Positions 31,789 through 40,457 of a stretch of DNA of 64,000 nucleotides are shown here, in pieces. Where the stretch lies: positions 124,001-188,000 of the forward strand of contig CAXXKO010000026.1 in the NCBI GenBank assembly GCA_963666705.2, written 5' to 3'. The notes below the pieces were generated by a model. The model did not search any database. It saw only the letters and a list, made by a program, of their open reading frames with translations, and was not told where the DNA came from. The position numbers were made by a program, and so were the translations under genes. The stretch's first letter is position 1. Each line of letters starts with the position of its first letter. The DNA is from G963666705 sp963666705. Its GTDB lineage: Bacteria > Pseudomonadota > Alphaproteobacteria > CADEGL01.

Positions 31789-33033
31789 TCAGATAATGGC
31801 GTCCAGCCGCGCGATGAGGCGCCGAACCTCCTCCTCCGTGTTGTAGTGGACCATGCTGGTCCGCACCACACCGTCCTCGGCGCCGTAGCCGAGGTCGCGG
31901 ACGATGCGGTAGGCGTAGAAGTTGCCGTTCGACGCGCCGATGCGCGCCTCCGCGAGGCCAGCGGTGATCGCGGCCGAGTCCCGGCCCTCCACGGTGAAGG
32001 AGACGGTGGGCGCGCGCTTGGCCGCGTCCGCCGTCGCCCGCCCGATGAGGCGCACCCCCGGCTTGGCGGCCAGAAACTCGATCAGCGGCCCGGCGAGCCG
32101 CTCCTCGTGCGCCGCGACGAGGCCGAAGACCTCGCCCAGGCGGTCGTGGAGGCCGAGGTTCGAGCCTGGGAAGTGATGGTCGTGGAGGGCCGAGAGGTAG
32201 TCGGTGATGCCGGCGAGCCCGCCCAGCACATCGTAATTGTGGCCGCCCACGGTCAGCTTCCCGGGCAGCCGGTCCTCGGCGATGAAGAAGTGGCTCTGGC
32301 CCCGTGCGGCCAAGAAGCGCTCGCGCTTGCCGTACATGAGGGCGTGGTGCGGGCCATAGAGCTTGTACAGGCTGCAAAGGTAGAAATCGACGTCGAGCGC
32401 CTTCACGTCGAGCCGGCGGTGCGGCGCATAGGCGACGGCATCGACGCAGACCCACGCGCCGGCGTCGTGGACGCGGCGCGCGATCGCGGCCACGTCGTTG
32501 ATGGTGCCGGTGACGTTCGAGCAATGGGTGAAACAGACGAGCCGCGTGCGCTCGGTAAGCAGCTCGTCGAGCGCCTCGATCTCCAAGTCCGCCGTCTCCG
32601 GGTTCGCGCGCCACTCGCGCACCGTGATCCCGGTCTCCTCGAGCCGGCGCCAGGCGCCGTTGTTGGACTCGTGGTCGAGGTTGGTGACGATGATCTCGTC
32701 GCCCTCACGGAACAGGGGCCGCAATGCCTTCGACAGCACATAGACGTTCATGGTCGTCGAATGGCCGATCACCACCTCGTCGGGCGCGGCGTTGATCATC
32801 GCCGCCATCTGGCTCTTGGCTTCCTCGAGCCGCGCGGTGGCGAGCTCGGAGGCCGGGTAGGGATTGTTGGGCTGGACCTGGCACTCGCGCATGAAGGCGG
32901 TGGTGCGCGCGATCACGCTTTCGGGCACCAGAGTGCCGGCGGCATTGTCGAAGAGCGCCCAGTCCCCGGCCAGCAGCGGGAAGTGGCCGCGCGCGAATTC
33001 AACGTCGAATTTATCCGTCCCCGCCATGGGCAT
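31789..33033 (-). CDS. Cysteine desulfurase-like class V aminotransferase
   Basis: A 414-residue PLP-dependent protein of the SufS/NifS-like group, with NAAGTLVPESVIARTTAF at the N-terminus. The binding segments are TNLDHESNNGAWR, FTHCSNVTGTINDV and VCVDAVAYAPHRRLD, and the lysine is in LCSLYKLYGPHHALMYGK. The IscS/SufS mobile Cys loop is not apparent around 330-360. Members of this 'cysteine desulfurase-like' clade often act as lyases or aminotransferases of unknown substrate. The start could be ATG 33033 (GGGAGGGAG upstream) or ATG 33027. It is 22 bp upstream of the SDR, suggesting one operon. Confidence 0.8.
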   Translation of the reverse strand: MPMAGTDKFDVEFARGHFPLLAGDWALFDNAAGTLVPESVIARTTAFMRECQVQPNNPYPASELATARLEEAKSQMAAMINAAPDEVVIGHSTTMNVYVLSKALRPLFREGDEIIVTNLDHESNNGAWRRLEETGITVREWRANPETADLEIEALDELLTERTRLVCFTHCSNVTGTINDVAAIARRVHDAGAWVCVDAVAYAPHRRLDVKALDVDFYLCSLYKLYGPHHALMYGKRERFLAARGQSHFFIAEDRLPGKLTVGGHNYDVLGGLAGITDYLSALHDHHFPGSNLGLHDRLGEVFGLVAAHEERLAGPLIEFLAAKPGVRLIGRATADAAKRAPTVSFTVEGRDSAAITAGLAEARIGASNGNFYAYRIVRDLGYGAEDGVVRTSMVHYNTEEEVRRLIARLDAII

Positions 33034-33156
33034 GCTCCCTCCCCCGCGAACGCGGCAGAGACTATTGTCGGGTCCCCGGGCCGTCAACGACGTCCGATCC
33101 GGTCGATTCCTCGGCGCGGCAATGGGAAGGCGTGAGCCGCTTCGCCGGCCCGCGGC

Positions 33157-34497
33157 TCAGGTGCCGGCCACGGTCATGCCGTCGATGCGGACCGTGGGCG
33201 CATCGGCGCCGGTGCGAAACTCGAGGTCGTCGGCGGCCGCGAGGCTCGCGAACATGTCCTCGAGGTTGCCGGCGATTGTCAGTTCGCTCACCGGATAGGC
33301 ACGCTTCCCGCCCTCGATCCAGAAGCCGGCGGCCCCACGGCTGTAGTCGCCCGTCAACATGTTGATGCCGAAGCCCATGAGCTCGGTGACGTAGAAGCCG
33401 CTTTCGATATCGGCCATGAGCCCATCCGGGCCACACGCGCCGGGCTCGAGCCACAGGTTGCTGGCCGCTGGCGAGGGCGGCGAGGAGACGCCGCGCGCGG
33501 CGTGGCCGGTACTGTCGAGGCCGAGCTGGTGGGCGGCCCGCGAATCGAGCAGCCAGGTGGTGAGGACGCCGCCCTCGATCACCACCCGTCGCCCCCCCGC
33601 CACGCCCTCGCCGTCGAAAGGGCGGGAGGAGAGGCCGCGCGGCCTGCGTGGGTCGTCGATGACGGTGACGGCCGCGGGGAAGATACGCTCCCCCATGCGG
33701 TCCTTGAGGAAGCTGGTGCCGCGCGCGATGGCGGCACCGTTGATGGCCCCGGCGAGATGGCGCAGGAGCCCGCCCGAGATGCGTGGGTCGTAGACCACGG
33801 GGACTTGCGTGCTTCTGACCTTGCGCGGGCCCAGGCGCGCGACCGCCCGCTCGCCCGCGCGCCGGCCCACCGCCTCGGGGTCCTCGAGGTCGGCGGCATG
33901 AACGGCGCTGGCCCAGTCGTAGTCGCGCTCCATGCCGAGTCCTTCCCCGGCGAGAACGGCGGCGCTCACCCCGTGGCGCGAGACGGCATAGCCGCCCGCG
34001 AAGCCGTTCGAGGCGGCGAGCGCCACCTGGCTGCCCGACCAGGAGGCCTCGGCACCCTCGGAGTTGGTGACACCCGGCACGGCGCGCGCCGCGACCTCGG
34101 CCGCCGCCGCGCGCGCGGCGAGGGCTTCGGGCGCGGGCTCGTCGTCACCGGCGAGGTCGAGGTCGGGCGGGGCGGCCTCGAGCAGGGCCGGGTCGGCAAG
34201 GCCGCAATGGGGATCCTCGGGCACCGCCCGCGCCATGTCGAGCGCCCGTGAGATCAGCTCCGCGAGCGCCGCGGCCGAGCGGTCGCTCGAGGACACCACG
34301 GCCTGTCGCTTGCCCACAAAGACGCGCAGGCCCAGGTCCTGGGATTCCGAGCGCTCGAGATGCTCGGTCTCCCCCAGGCGCTGGGCGTGGGAGAGCGAGG
34401 TGCTGGTGATCGCCACGGCGTCCGCCGCGTCGGCACCGGCCTTCCGCGCGCGCGCGATCAGGTCGTCGAGCAAATCGAGGTCGGGGTCGGCGGGCAT
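33157..34497 (-). CDS. pmbA: TldD/PmbA family metalloprotease component (PmbA-like)
   Basis: A 446-residue member of the TldD/PmbA family. PmbA pairs with TldD as a peptidase that matures peptide antibiotics and degrades CcdA; metal ligands lie in TldD. Conserved blocks are ETEHLERSESQDLGLRVFVG near the N-terminus, NGFAGGYAVSRHGVSAA, and RGTSFLKDRMGERIFPAAV with DDPRRPRGLSSRPFDGEG. At the end are TGDYSRGAAGFWIEGG and AYPVSELTIAGNL, the family hallmark. The ATG at 34497 has GAGGAG upstream. No TldD partner is in the window. Confidence 0.92.
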   Translation of the reverse strand: MPADPDLDLLDDLIARARKAGADAADAVAITSTSLSHAQRLGETEHLERSESQDLGLRVFVGKRQAVVSSSDRSAAALAELISRALDMARAVPEDPHCGLADPALLEAAPPDLDLAGDDEPAPEALAARAAAAEVAARAVPGVTNSEGAEASWSGSQVALAASNGFAGGYAVSRHGVSAAVLAGEGLGMERDYDWASAVHAADLEDPEAVGRRAGERAVARLGPRKVRSTQVPVVYDPRISGGLLRHLAGAINGAAIARGTSFLKDRMGERIFPAAVTVIDDPRRPRGLSSRPFDGEGVAGGRRVVIEGGVLTTWLLDSRAAHQLGLDSTGHAARGVSSPPSPAASNLWLEPGACGPDGLMADIESGFYVTELMGFGINMLTGDYSRGAAGFWIEGGKRAYPVSELTIAGNLEDMFASLAAADDLEFRTGADAPTVRIDGMTVAGT

Positions 34498-34599
34498 GGG
34501 GGACTCCTCATGGGAGGCGAACATTCGCCTGACAGATATAGGCCATGCTCGCCCGGTGCGGAAGGCAGGAGGTGCGATAATGGCGGTTGTCGGCAACGC

Positions 34600-36108
34600 C
34601 TACCCCCAGATCGGCTTGCCACTTCCCGGCAGGCCGTAGCTCTCCCATTCCCGCGTCACCTTCTCGACCACCGCCTCGGCCATGCCGAGCTTTGTGCCCC
34701 ATTCGCGCTTGGTCTCAGGCGGCCATTTGTTGGTGGCGTCGAGGCCGATCTTGGAGCCGAGGCCCGAGTCGGGCGAGGCGAAGTCGAGGTAGTCGATGGG
34801 CGTTCTCTCGACGACGAGCGTATCGCGCGCGGGGTCCATGCGGGTCGAGACGGCCCACATGACGTCGGCCCAGGACCGGGCGTCGATGTCGTCGTCCACC
34901 ACGATCACCCACTTGGTGTAGGTGAACTGGCGCAGGGTGGACCACACCCCCATCATCACCCGCCGTGCGTGGCCCGGATAGGCCTTGCGGATGGAGACGA
35001 CGGCGATGCGGTAGGAGCAGCCCTCGGGTGGCAGCCAGAAATCGACGATCTCAGGGAACTGCTGCTGGAGGAGGGGGATGAAGACCTCGTTCAGGGCCTG
35101 GCCCAGGATCGAGGGCTCGTCGGGCGGCCGGCCGGTGAAGGTCGAGAGGTAGATGGGGTCGCGGCGCATGGTCAGCGCCGAGATCTCGAACACGGGGAAG
35201 CGCTCGACCGCGTTGTAATAGCCCGTGTGGTCGCCATACGGCCCCTCGTCTTCGTAGCGGTCGAGGGAGACGTGGCCCTCGAGCACGATCTCGGCCTGGG
35301 CGGGCACCTTGAGGGGCACGGTCTTGCAGTCCACGAGCTCGACCCGCGTGCCGCGCAGGAGGCCCGCGAACTGGTACTCCGAGAGGGTGTCGGGCACCGG
35401 TGTCACGGCGGCGAGGATGGTGCCGGGGTCGGCGCCGATGACGACGGCGACCGGTAGGGGTTCGGCCTTCTCGGCCTTCCAGCGGGCGTGGTGCTGGGCC
35501 CCGCCCCGGTGCTTGAGCCAGCGCATGAGGGTCGAGCGTGGCCCCGTGACCTGCATGCGGTAGATGCCGAGGTTGAAATCGTCCTCGCGCCGCTTCCCCG
35601 GCCCCTTGGTGACGACGAGCGGCCAGGTGATGAGCGGCGCCGGCTCTCCCGGCCAGCAGGTCTGGATGGGAAGCGCTGAGAGATCGATCTCCTCGCCCCG
35701 CAAGACCACCTCCTGGCAGGGGGCGGAGCCTATGGTGCGCGGCTTCATGGACATGACGGTCTTGAGCATGGGCAGCATCGCGGCGGCCGCGCGCCAGCCC
35801 TCCGGCGGCTCGGGCTGGCGCAGGAAGGCGAGCGTCTCTCCCACCTCGCGCAGCGCGTCCGGCTCCCTATCCATGCCCCACGCCACGCGCTCCATTGTGC
35901 CGAACAGGTTGACAAGCATGGGCATGCCGTAGCGCCGGCCGCCGGCGCCCACCACGTTCTCGAACAGGACCGCCGGGCCGCCCTCGGCGAGGAGGCGGGT
36001 CTGGATCTCGGTCACCTCGAGGACGGGCGAGACGGGCGCGGTGACGCGGGCGAGGCGGCCAGCACCTTCAAGCCGGTCGATGAAGTCGCGCAGGCTGGCA
36101 TAGGGCAT
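34600..36108 (-). CDS. ubiD: UbiD-family (prenylated-FMN-dependent) decarboxylase
   Basis: A 502-residue protein, matching the 497 residues of E. coli UbiD. UbiD removes the carboxyl of 4-hydroxy-3-polyprenylbenzoate in ubiquinone synthesis. Signatures are SLRDFIDRLEGAGRLARV, EGGPAVLFENVVGAGGRRY, DDFNLGIYRMQVTGPRST, and the active-site block YEDEGPYGDHTGYYNAVERF with the conserved Arg-Glu-Glu region. The C-terminus ends KREWGTKLGMAEAVVEKVTREWESYG. Chromosomal context with ubiA 3.4 kb away favours the ubiquinone role over aromatic carboxylation, although anaerobes use paralogues for the latter. It needs prenyl-FMN from UbiX, which is not in the window. Confidence 0.92.
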   Translation of the reverse strand: MPYASLRDFIDRLEGAGRLARVTAPVSPVLEVTEIQTRLLAEGGPAVLFENVVGAGGRRYGMPMLVNLFGTMERVAWGMDREPDALREVGETLAFLRQPEPPEGWRAAAAMLPMLKTVMSMKPRTIGSAPCQEVVLRGEEIDLSALPIQTCWPGEPAPLITWPLVVTKGPGKRREDDFNLGIYRMQVTGPRSTLMRWLKHRGGAQHHARWKAEKAEPLPVAVVIGADPGTILAAVTPVPDTLSEYQFAGLLRGTRVELVDCKTVPLKVPAQAEIVLEGHVSLDRYEDEGPYGDHTGYYNAVERFPVFEISALTMRRDPIYLSTFTGRPPDEPSILGQALNEVFIPLLQQQFPEIVDFWLPPEGCSYRIAVVSIRKAYPGHARRVMMGVWSTLRQFTYTKWVIVVDDDIDARSWADVMWAVSTRMDPARDTLVVERTPIDYLDFASPDSGLGSKIGLDATNKWPPETKREWGTKLGMAEAVVEKVTREWESYGLPGSGKPIWG

Positions 36109-36278
36109 GGGCGGGGCCGTGCGGTAACGGTAATCGATGCGCGCCAACAACGCCCCAAGCCGCCGTTAAGGTCAAGGCGCGTTAACCGGATTTGCTGGCG
36201 ATTTGTTAACGGATGACCCGGCAATATCGACCTACCGAGGCCTCCAGGACGGAGGCGGGACAAGGAGGGCAGGACGCC

Positions 36279-36458
36279 ATGTATGACGAGCAATTTGCGC
36301 CCCGATCCGCGACCGGCATGGCCGAGACTCTCGGGCCACGAGGGGCCACGGCAATTCCGCCATCACTGGACCGCGACGCGCGGGCCAGCCGCAACGCGAT
36401 CTGGCTGCTTCTGGGTGTGGTGGTCTATTGCAGCGCACAGGTGTGCATTTTGATCTGA
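36279..36458 (+). CDS. Small hypothetical protein with C-terminal membrane anchor
   Basis: 59 residues, not recognised. A charged N-terminal half (MYDEQFAPRSATGMAETLG) is followed by one hydrophobic C-terminal segment, NAIWLLLGVVVYCSAQVCIL. AAGGAGGGC lies about ten bases before the ATG, which supports translation. It is divergent from ubiD and upstream of the DUF4170 gene, with 81 bp between. It may be a tail-anchored membrane peptide. Confidence 0.5.
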   Translation: MYDEQFAPRSATGMAETLGPRGATAIPPSLDRDARASRNAIWLLLGVVVYCSAQVCILI

Positions 36459-36539
36459 GTCGGGCCGGGACGCCCGGCGAAGGTTGAACCGGCTCCTCCC
36501 GCTCGCCAAATGACGGGAGCGGGAGGCGGAGTGTATCCG

Positions 36540-36911
36540 ATGAAGCGATTCTGGGTGGTGGGTGGCGAATTTACCGACACCAGCTTCACGCGCCTCGTGG
36601 GTGACGGCGTGTACGAGCGCTATGGCGCCTTCGACAGCTATGCCGAGGCCCGCGCCGTGTGGCGCGCCAAGGCCATGCAGACGGCGGACGCCTCGCTCTA
36701 CCGCTTTTCGATCGAGGAGGAAGACGCGACCGCCTACTGGGTGGTGGGGGCGAGCTATACCGACACGACATTCAAGGAGACGGTAGGCGGCGTGCCGGAG
36801 GAGCGGCGCGGCCCCTTCGCGCGCTACGACGAGGCTTTCGACACCTGGCGCGCCCGGGCCATGGCGACTGTCGACGACGCCCACGCGCGCTACCGCATCG
36901 AGCGGGTGTGA
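36540..36911 (+). CDS. Tandem DUF4170 protein
   Basis: 123 residues containing two copies of DUF4170, a short alphaproteobacterial domain of unknown function. The copies are MKRFWVVGGEFTDTSFTRL with YERYGAFDSYAEARAVWRAKAM, and ATAYWVVGASYTDTTFKETV with RRGPFARYDEAFDTWRARAM. Usually the domain occurs once per protein; here a duplication inside the gene has produced two related halves joined by EEED. GGGAGGCGG lies upstream of the ATG. It is the first of three closely spaced genes (DUF4170, small membrane protein, 273-residue unknown) with overlapping stops and starts. Confidence 0.75.
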   Translation: MKRFWVVGGEFTDTSFTRLVGDGVYERYGAFDSYAEARAVWRAKAMQTADASLYRFSIEEEDATAYWVVGASYTDTTFKETVGGVPEERRGPFARYDEAFDTWRARAMATVDDAHARYRIERV

Positions 36912-37381
36912 GCGCGGCGATGCAGCCACGCATCCGCCGTCGCGATGCGAGCCTGCTGGAGGATGCCCGCCTCGTGCCCGACGCGGCGGCGGCGCTGGGC
37001 GTGCGCGAGTTCGACCTGTTCCGCCTCGCCTACCGCCGCTGGTACGGCCGTGACGCGGACGAGAAGCGCCTCGAGCGCTATTTCGCACCCTACATGTTCC
37101 ATCAGGTCGCGCCGCCCTGGGTGCGCCATATGTGCCGTGAGGTGCTGGCACGCGCGGCACAAGGGCGGCTCGACCCGGACGATTTCGGAGCCGCCACGGT
37201 ACGCTGCGTCCAGCGGCCCGTGCCGCTCGGCTGGCTTACCGTGGCGCTGACCCTGGCCGCGGCGCTCGCCGCCCACGTCCTCATCCTGTGGTCCTACAGC
37301 CGCGGCCCCAGGATCGGCCTCGAGGATGTCGGACCGGGCCTGCGCTTCTTCCTCGGCCTGTTCGGCGGCGGGGCCGGGTAA
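36908..37381 (+). CDS. Hypothetical protein with one C-terminal membrane segment
   Basis: 157 residues from a GTG overlapping the stop of the DUF4170 gene; an ATG at 36920 gives a four-residue shorter form. Not recognised. The N-terminal two thirds is basic and soluble (RIRRRDASLLEDARLVPDAA, FDLFRLAYRRWYGRDADEKR). One hydrophobic segment follows (PLGWLTVALTLAAALAAHVL). The tail is GLFGGGAG. EFDLFRLAYRRWYG with RHMCREVLARAAQG suggests a helical nucleotide- or protein-binding part. Its stop overlaps the next start (TAATG), so the gene is translationally coupled on both sides. Confidence 0.6.
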   Translation: MSAAMQPRIRRRDASLLEDARLVPDAAAALGVREFDLFRLAYRRWYGRDADEKRLERYFAPYMFHQVAPPWVRHMCREVLARAAQGRLDPDDFGAATVRCVQRPVPLGWLTVALTLAAALAAHVLILWSYSRGPRIGLEDVGPGLRFFLGLFGGGAG

Positions 37382-38202
37382 TGGAGGCGGACCGGGCCGG
37401 CCGCGTCGCTCGGGCCAAGGCCTATCCCTTCGCCATTCCCGGCCGGTCCTACCTCTACGTGAACGGCGACAGTCACGAGCTGGTGGTGCACGGAGCATGC
37501 CCGGTTGCGGACGGGGTGCTCGACCGTGCGGACGGCCCGCGGCCGGCACCGGATCATCTGGCGGATGCGGGGATCGAGGCGGGACCCGGGATTGAGGGCC
37601 GGACACCGGTCATCGCCAGCGGCTCCAACCAGTCCCCGGACCAGCTCCGGCGCAAGTTCGGCGCGCTGCCGGGCGACGTGGTGATCCCCGTGAGCCGGTG
37701 CCGGCTTGCGGAATTCGACGCCGTCTATTCAGCCCACTTCTCGCGCTACGGCAGCATCGCCGCGACCCTCCAGCATAGCCCGGGCACGACCGTCACCCTC
37801 ATGGTCACCTGGCTGACGCCCGATCAGCTCGGCCATATGCACGACACCGAGGCGCGTGGCGAGAACTACGCCTACGTCCGTCTCGACGGTCTTGCCCTCG
37901 CACTCGATGGCGGTGCGACGCTCGATGTTGCATACGCCTATACGAGCCTCCATGGCTGCCTGACCCGGGCCGGCCGGCCGGTCGCGCTGCGGGAGGTCGC
38001 GGCCGAGGGCCGCGCCTTCGATGCCCTCGACCAAACCGCGATCCAGGCCCATGCCCGCGATCGGCTGGCGCCGGGGGATGGGTTTGATGAGTTCATCCTG
38101 GCGAATATCGAGGATAGGCACTTGCGCCGTGCCCGCACGGCGGCCTTGCGCGTGAACGCGGGCGGGTTCGAATGGCCTCACCGCCACGTCATCGAGAATT
38201 GA
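37381..38202 (+). CDS. Uncharacterised 273-residue protein, possible distant gamma-glutamylcyclotransferase-like fold
   Basis: No confident family. The central part has VIASGSNQSPDQLRRKFGAL, then VIPVSRCRLAEFDAVYSAHF, and later GHMHDTEARGENYAYVRLDG. The order 'GSN...', then 'DxxEARGxxY', resembles gamma-glutamylcyclotransferase-like proteins (GSN loop and ExxxY segment), but this is a weak impression and may be chance. No signal peptide or membrane segment. It starts at ATG overlapping the upstream stop, so it belongs to the same operon as the DUF4170 gene. A 65-bp gap separates it from the convergent ParE gene. Confidence 0.6.
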   Translation: MEADRAGRVARAKAYPFAIPGRSYLYVNGDSHELVVHGACPVADGVLDRADGPRPAPDHLADAGIEAGPGIEGRTPVIASGSNQSPDQLRRKFGALPGDVVIPVSRCRLAEFDAVYSAHFSRYGSIAATLQHSPGTTVTLMVTWLTPDQLGHMHDTEARGENYAYVRLDGLALALDGGATLDVAYAYTSLHGCLTRAGRPVALREVAAEGRAFDALDQTAIQAHARDRLAPGDGFDEFILANIEDRHLRRARTAALRVNAGGFEWPHRHVIEN

Positions 38203-38267
38203 TCCTGCCGGACGCAAGCCCGGTCGTGCGACAGACTCGCGCTAGAATGTCAGTCTGATCGATTCAT

Positions 38268-38552
38268 CTACACACGAGGCGGCCACTGCTGTGCCCCATG
38301 ACGCACGCGCAGTATCTCGACCGCTTCCGCTTTGACTTGATAGACCACGATGTAGGGCGTACGAGCGATTACAAGCTCGCGCGTGCCGCCGACGCGACCG
38401 GCCCTTCCGCGCCGTGGAAGCTGTGCGAGCGTTTCAACTTCGTCGATTATACTCTCGTAAACGTGCGCGGCGGCCGCGGGATCGTCCGTCGCGATGTATC
38501 CGTGGGCTGCCTCGAGATCGCCGAGCGCTGCTTCGAGCCACCGGATCTCCAT
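38268..38552 (-). CDS. RelE/ParE-family toxin
   Basis: A 94-residue ParE-like toxin. The N-terminus MEIRWLEAALGDLEAAHGYIATDDP followed by AAAAHVYESIIDEVETL is the two-helix start of ParE. PRRGRAGRVGGTRELVI and PYIVVYQVKAEAVEILRVRHGAQQWP is the diagnostic C-terminal beta-sheet with the conserved RV.HG..QWP end. ParE proteins poison DNA gyrase; some members instead cut mRNA. It lies six bases downstream of its antitoxin gene. Confidence 0.92.
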   Translation of the reverse strand: MEIRWLEAALGDLEAAHGYIATDDPAAAAHVYESIIDEVETLAQLPRRGRAGRVGGTRELVIARTPYIVVYQVKAEAVEILRVRHGAQQWPPRV

Positions 38553-38558
38553 AAAGCG

Positions 38559-38756
38559 CTATGCTTTTGGCTTCGGCCTTGGAAGCTTGTCGTCGGTGGT
38601 CAAGGAGCGCAGCCACTCGACCGCGCGTTCATGCGAGACGAACGGCCCGCCAGCATCCGCCTGATGTTTGCGCTCGGCGGTGAGGCGGGCTTCCTCATGC
38701 GAGATTTCCCCACCGCGAGGCGACGCCGCTATGGATGCGGTTCCAGATTTCTTCAT
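38559..38756 (-). CDS. Antitoxin partner of the ParE-like toxin
   Basis: A 65-residue, charged protein: MKKSGTASIAASPRGGEISHE, then PFVSHERAVEWLRSLTTDDK and a basic end LPRPKPKA. The SHExAVEWLRSL segment is typical of short antitoxins directly upstream of ParE toxins. The DNA-binding N-terminus is short. The ATG at 38756 was chosen because the upstream in-frame extension lacks a ribosome site. Confidence 0.75.
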   Translation of the reverse strand: MKKSGTASIAASPRGGEISHEEARLTAERKHQADAGGPFVSHERAVEWLRSLTTDDKLPRPKPKA

Positions 38757-38808
38757 GACCGTGACACTATAACACGGCCGGGCAGCCGGCAATCCAAGCA
38801 GCTCTGGC

Positions 38809-39474
38809 CTACCCGTCCGCCTCCACCCGCCACACGCGCGCGTTGCGCGCGTCCGTGTCCTCGATCTCGCGGGTGGTTTCGACGGCGTAGCGGGCGAGTT
38901 GTGTCAAGCCGCGCTTGGGCAGGTAGGCCCGGCCCGGGTCGCCCAGCAGCACGAGCGCCCCGCCCGCCGCGAGCGACCGGAGCCAGGGCACGACCCGTTC
39001 GGCCATGGGGCGCTCGTAGCAGACGTCGCCCGCCAGCACCACGTCCCAGCCCGGGTTCGCGGCGCCCACGATGTCGGCGATTCGGGGCTCGATTCGGACA
39101 CCGTTGCAGCTGGCGTTGAGGGCCATGGCGGCACCCGCGCAAGTGTCCACATCCACCGCCTCGACCCGCGCCGCCCCGGCCATCGCCGCGGCGATGGCGA
39201 CGAGGCCCGAGCCGGCGGCGAAATCGAGGACGGCGCGGCCCACCGCCACGTCCGGACGATCGAGGAGGTAGCGCGCGATCGCCTGTCCCCCGGCCCAGGC
39301 GAAGGCCCAGAAGGATGGGTCGAGGCCTTCGCGCTCGAGCCAGTCCTCGGCGGCGCGCCAGATGGGCGTGATCTCGGTTGCTTGGTAAAGCGCGATCTCG
39401 GGCACCAGCGGCGACCGGGCCACCGCCGCATTGGCACGGATGAAGGCCCGGTGGTCGGGTGCGGTCGCCGTCAC
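38809..39474 (-). CDS. Class I SAM-dependent methyltransferase, ETF-beta lysine methyltransferase-like
   Basis: A 221-residue methyltransferase, seven-strand fold. The SAM glycine loop is DFAAGSGLVAIAAAMAGAARV with acidic residue DVDTCAGAA. The post-I block is DIVGAANPGWDVVLAGDVCYERPMAERV and the strand-5 region is GGALVLLGDPGRAYLP. This pattern fits the METTL20/nicotinamide-N-methyltransferase-like group; human METTL20 methylates electron-transfer flavoprotein beta, and bacterial forms do the same. The target here is inferred. The start is GTG, overlapping the ubiA stop by four bases (GTGA), so it is coupled to ubiA. Confidence 0.82.
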   Translation of the reverse strand: MTATAPDHRAFIRANAAVARSPLVPEIALYQATEITPIWRAAEDWLEREGLDPSFWAFAWAGGQAIARYLLDRPDVAVGRAVLDFAAGSGLVAIAAAMAGAARVEAVDVDTCAGAAMALNASCNGVRIEPRIADIVGAANPGWDVVLAGDVCYERPMAERVVPWLRSLAAGGALVLLGDPGRAYLPKRGLTQLARYAVETTREIEDTDARNARVWRVEADG

Positions 39475-40406
39475 CCGGCGACCAGCCGGTCGAGGACAAT
39501 AGCGGCCAGCAGGATCCAGCCGAAGATGCGGTTGGAACGAAACTTGGCGAGGCAATCGGTCGCGTCGTCGATATCGACTGTCGCCGCCTGCCACATCAGG
39601 TGGCCGGCGGCGGCCGCGAGGCCCGCGTAATAGACCCAGCCGGCGCCGAGCGCCGCCCCGGCGGCGGCCATCAGCGCGATGGCGGCGGCGTAGAAGGCAT
39701 AAAGCCAGGGCCGGGTGCGCGCGCCGAGGGCGAGGGCGGAGGACTTGACGCCGATGAGCGCGTCGTCCTCTTTGTCTTGATGGGCGTAGATGGTGTCGTA
39801 GCCCAAGGTCCAGAAGATGCCCGCGGCATAGAGCAGGAGAGGCGCCCAGGTGAGGTCGCCCCTGACCGCCGCCCAGCCGAGGAGCGCGCCCCAGTTGAAG
39901 GTCAGGCCGAGCACGAATTGGGGCCAGTTGGTGACGCGCTTCATCAAGGGATAGGCGAAGACGAGCGCGAGCGAGGCCGCCCCCACGGCGATGGCGAAGC
40001 TGTTGAAGCTCAGCAGAATGGCGAGCCCGGCGAGAAGCTGGAGGAAGAGAAAAACGAGCGCGGCCCGCAAGCTGACGGCGCCGCTCGGCAGCGGGCGGGT
40101 GGCGGTGCGCGCGACCTTGGCATCGAACTCGCGGTCCGTGATGTCGTTCCAGGTGCAGCCCGCCCCGCGCATGACGATGGCGCCCAAGCCGAACAACGCG
40201 AAGAAGCGCATGTCCCACCAGGTGACGGCCGCCATGGCCAGGCTCCACCACCCGGGCAGCAGCAGCAGCCAGGTGCCGATGGCCCGGTCGAGGCGCATGA
40301 GAGAGGCATAAGGCCATAGCGCGGCGGGCAGGAGCCGCGCGACGAGCCCGTCCTCGCGGATGTCGATCGGCGAAGGGCTGGCGGTGGCTTTGGCCGGGTT
40401 CGTCAT
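39471..40406 (-). CDS. ubiA: 4-hydroxybenzoate polyprenyltransferase
   Basis: A 311-residue membrane prenyltransferase of ubiquinone synthesis. It attaches the polyprenyl chain to 4-hydroxybenzoate. Both aspartate motifs are intact: NDITDREFDAKVARTATRPL (binds prenyl diphosphate magnesium) and GYDTIYAHQDKEDDALIGVKS. Eight or nine hydrophobic segments are visible, the first at IGTWLLLLPGWWSLAMAA. It is an operon with the downstream methyltransferase. rsmE is divergent on the opposite side, a neighbourhood common in Rhodospirillales. Confidence 0.95.
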   Translation of the reverse strand: MTNPAKATASPSPIDIREDGLVARLLPAALWPYASLMRLDRAIGTWLLLLPGWWSLAMAAVTWWDMRFFALFGLGAIVMRGAGCTWNDITDREFDAKVARTATRPLPSGAVSLRAALVFLFLQLLAGLAILLSFNSFAIAVGAASLALVFAYPLMKRVTNWPQFVLGLTFNWGALLGWAAVRGDLTWAPLLLYAAGIFWTLGYDTIYAHQDKEDDALIGVKSSALALGARTRPWLYAFYAAAIALMAAAGAALGAGWVYYAGLAAAAGHLMWQAATVDIDDATDCLAKFRSNRIFGWILLAAIVLDRLVAG

Positions 40407-40457
40407 GCTGTGTTAAGTTTGCCCGAATCTGGTGGATTGCGCGAGGCTCGGCAGGCC

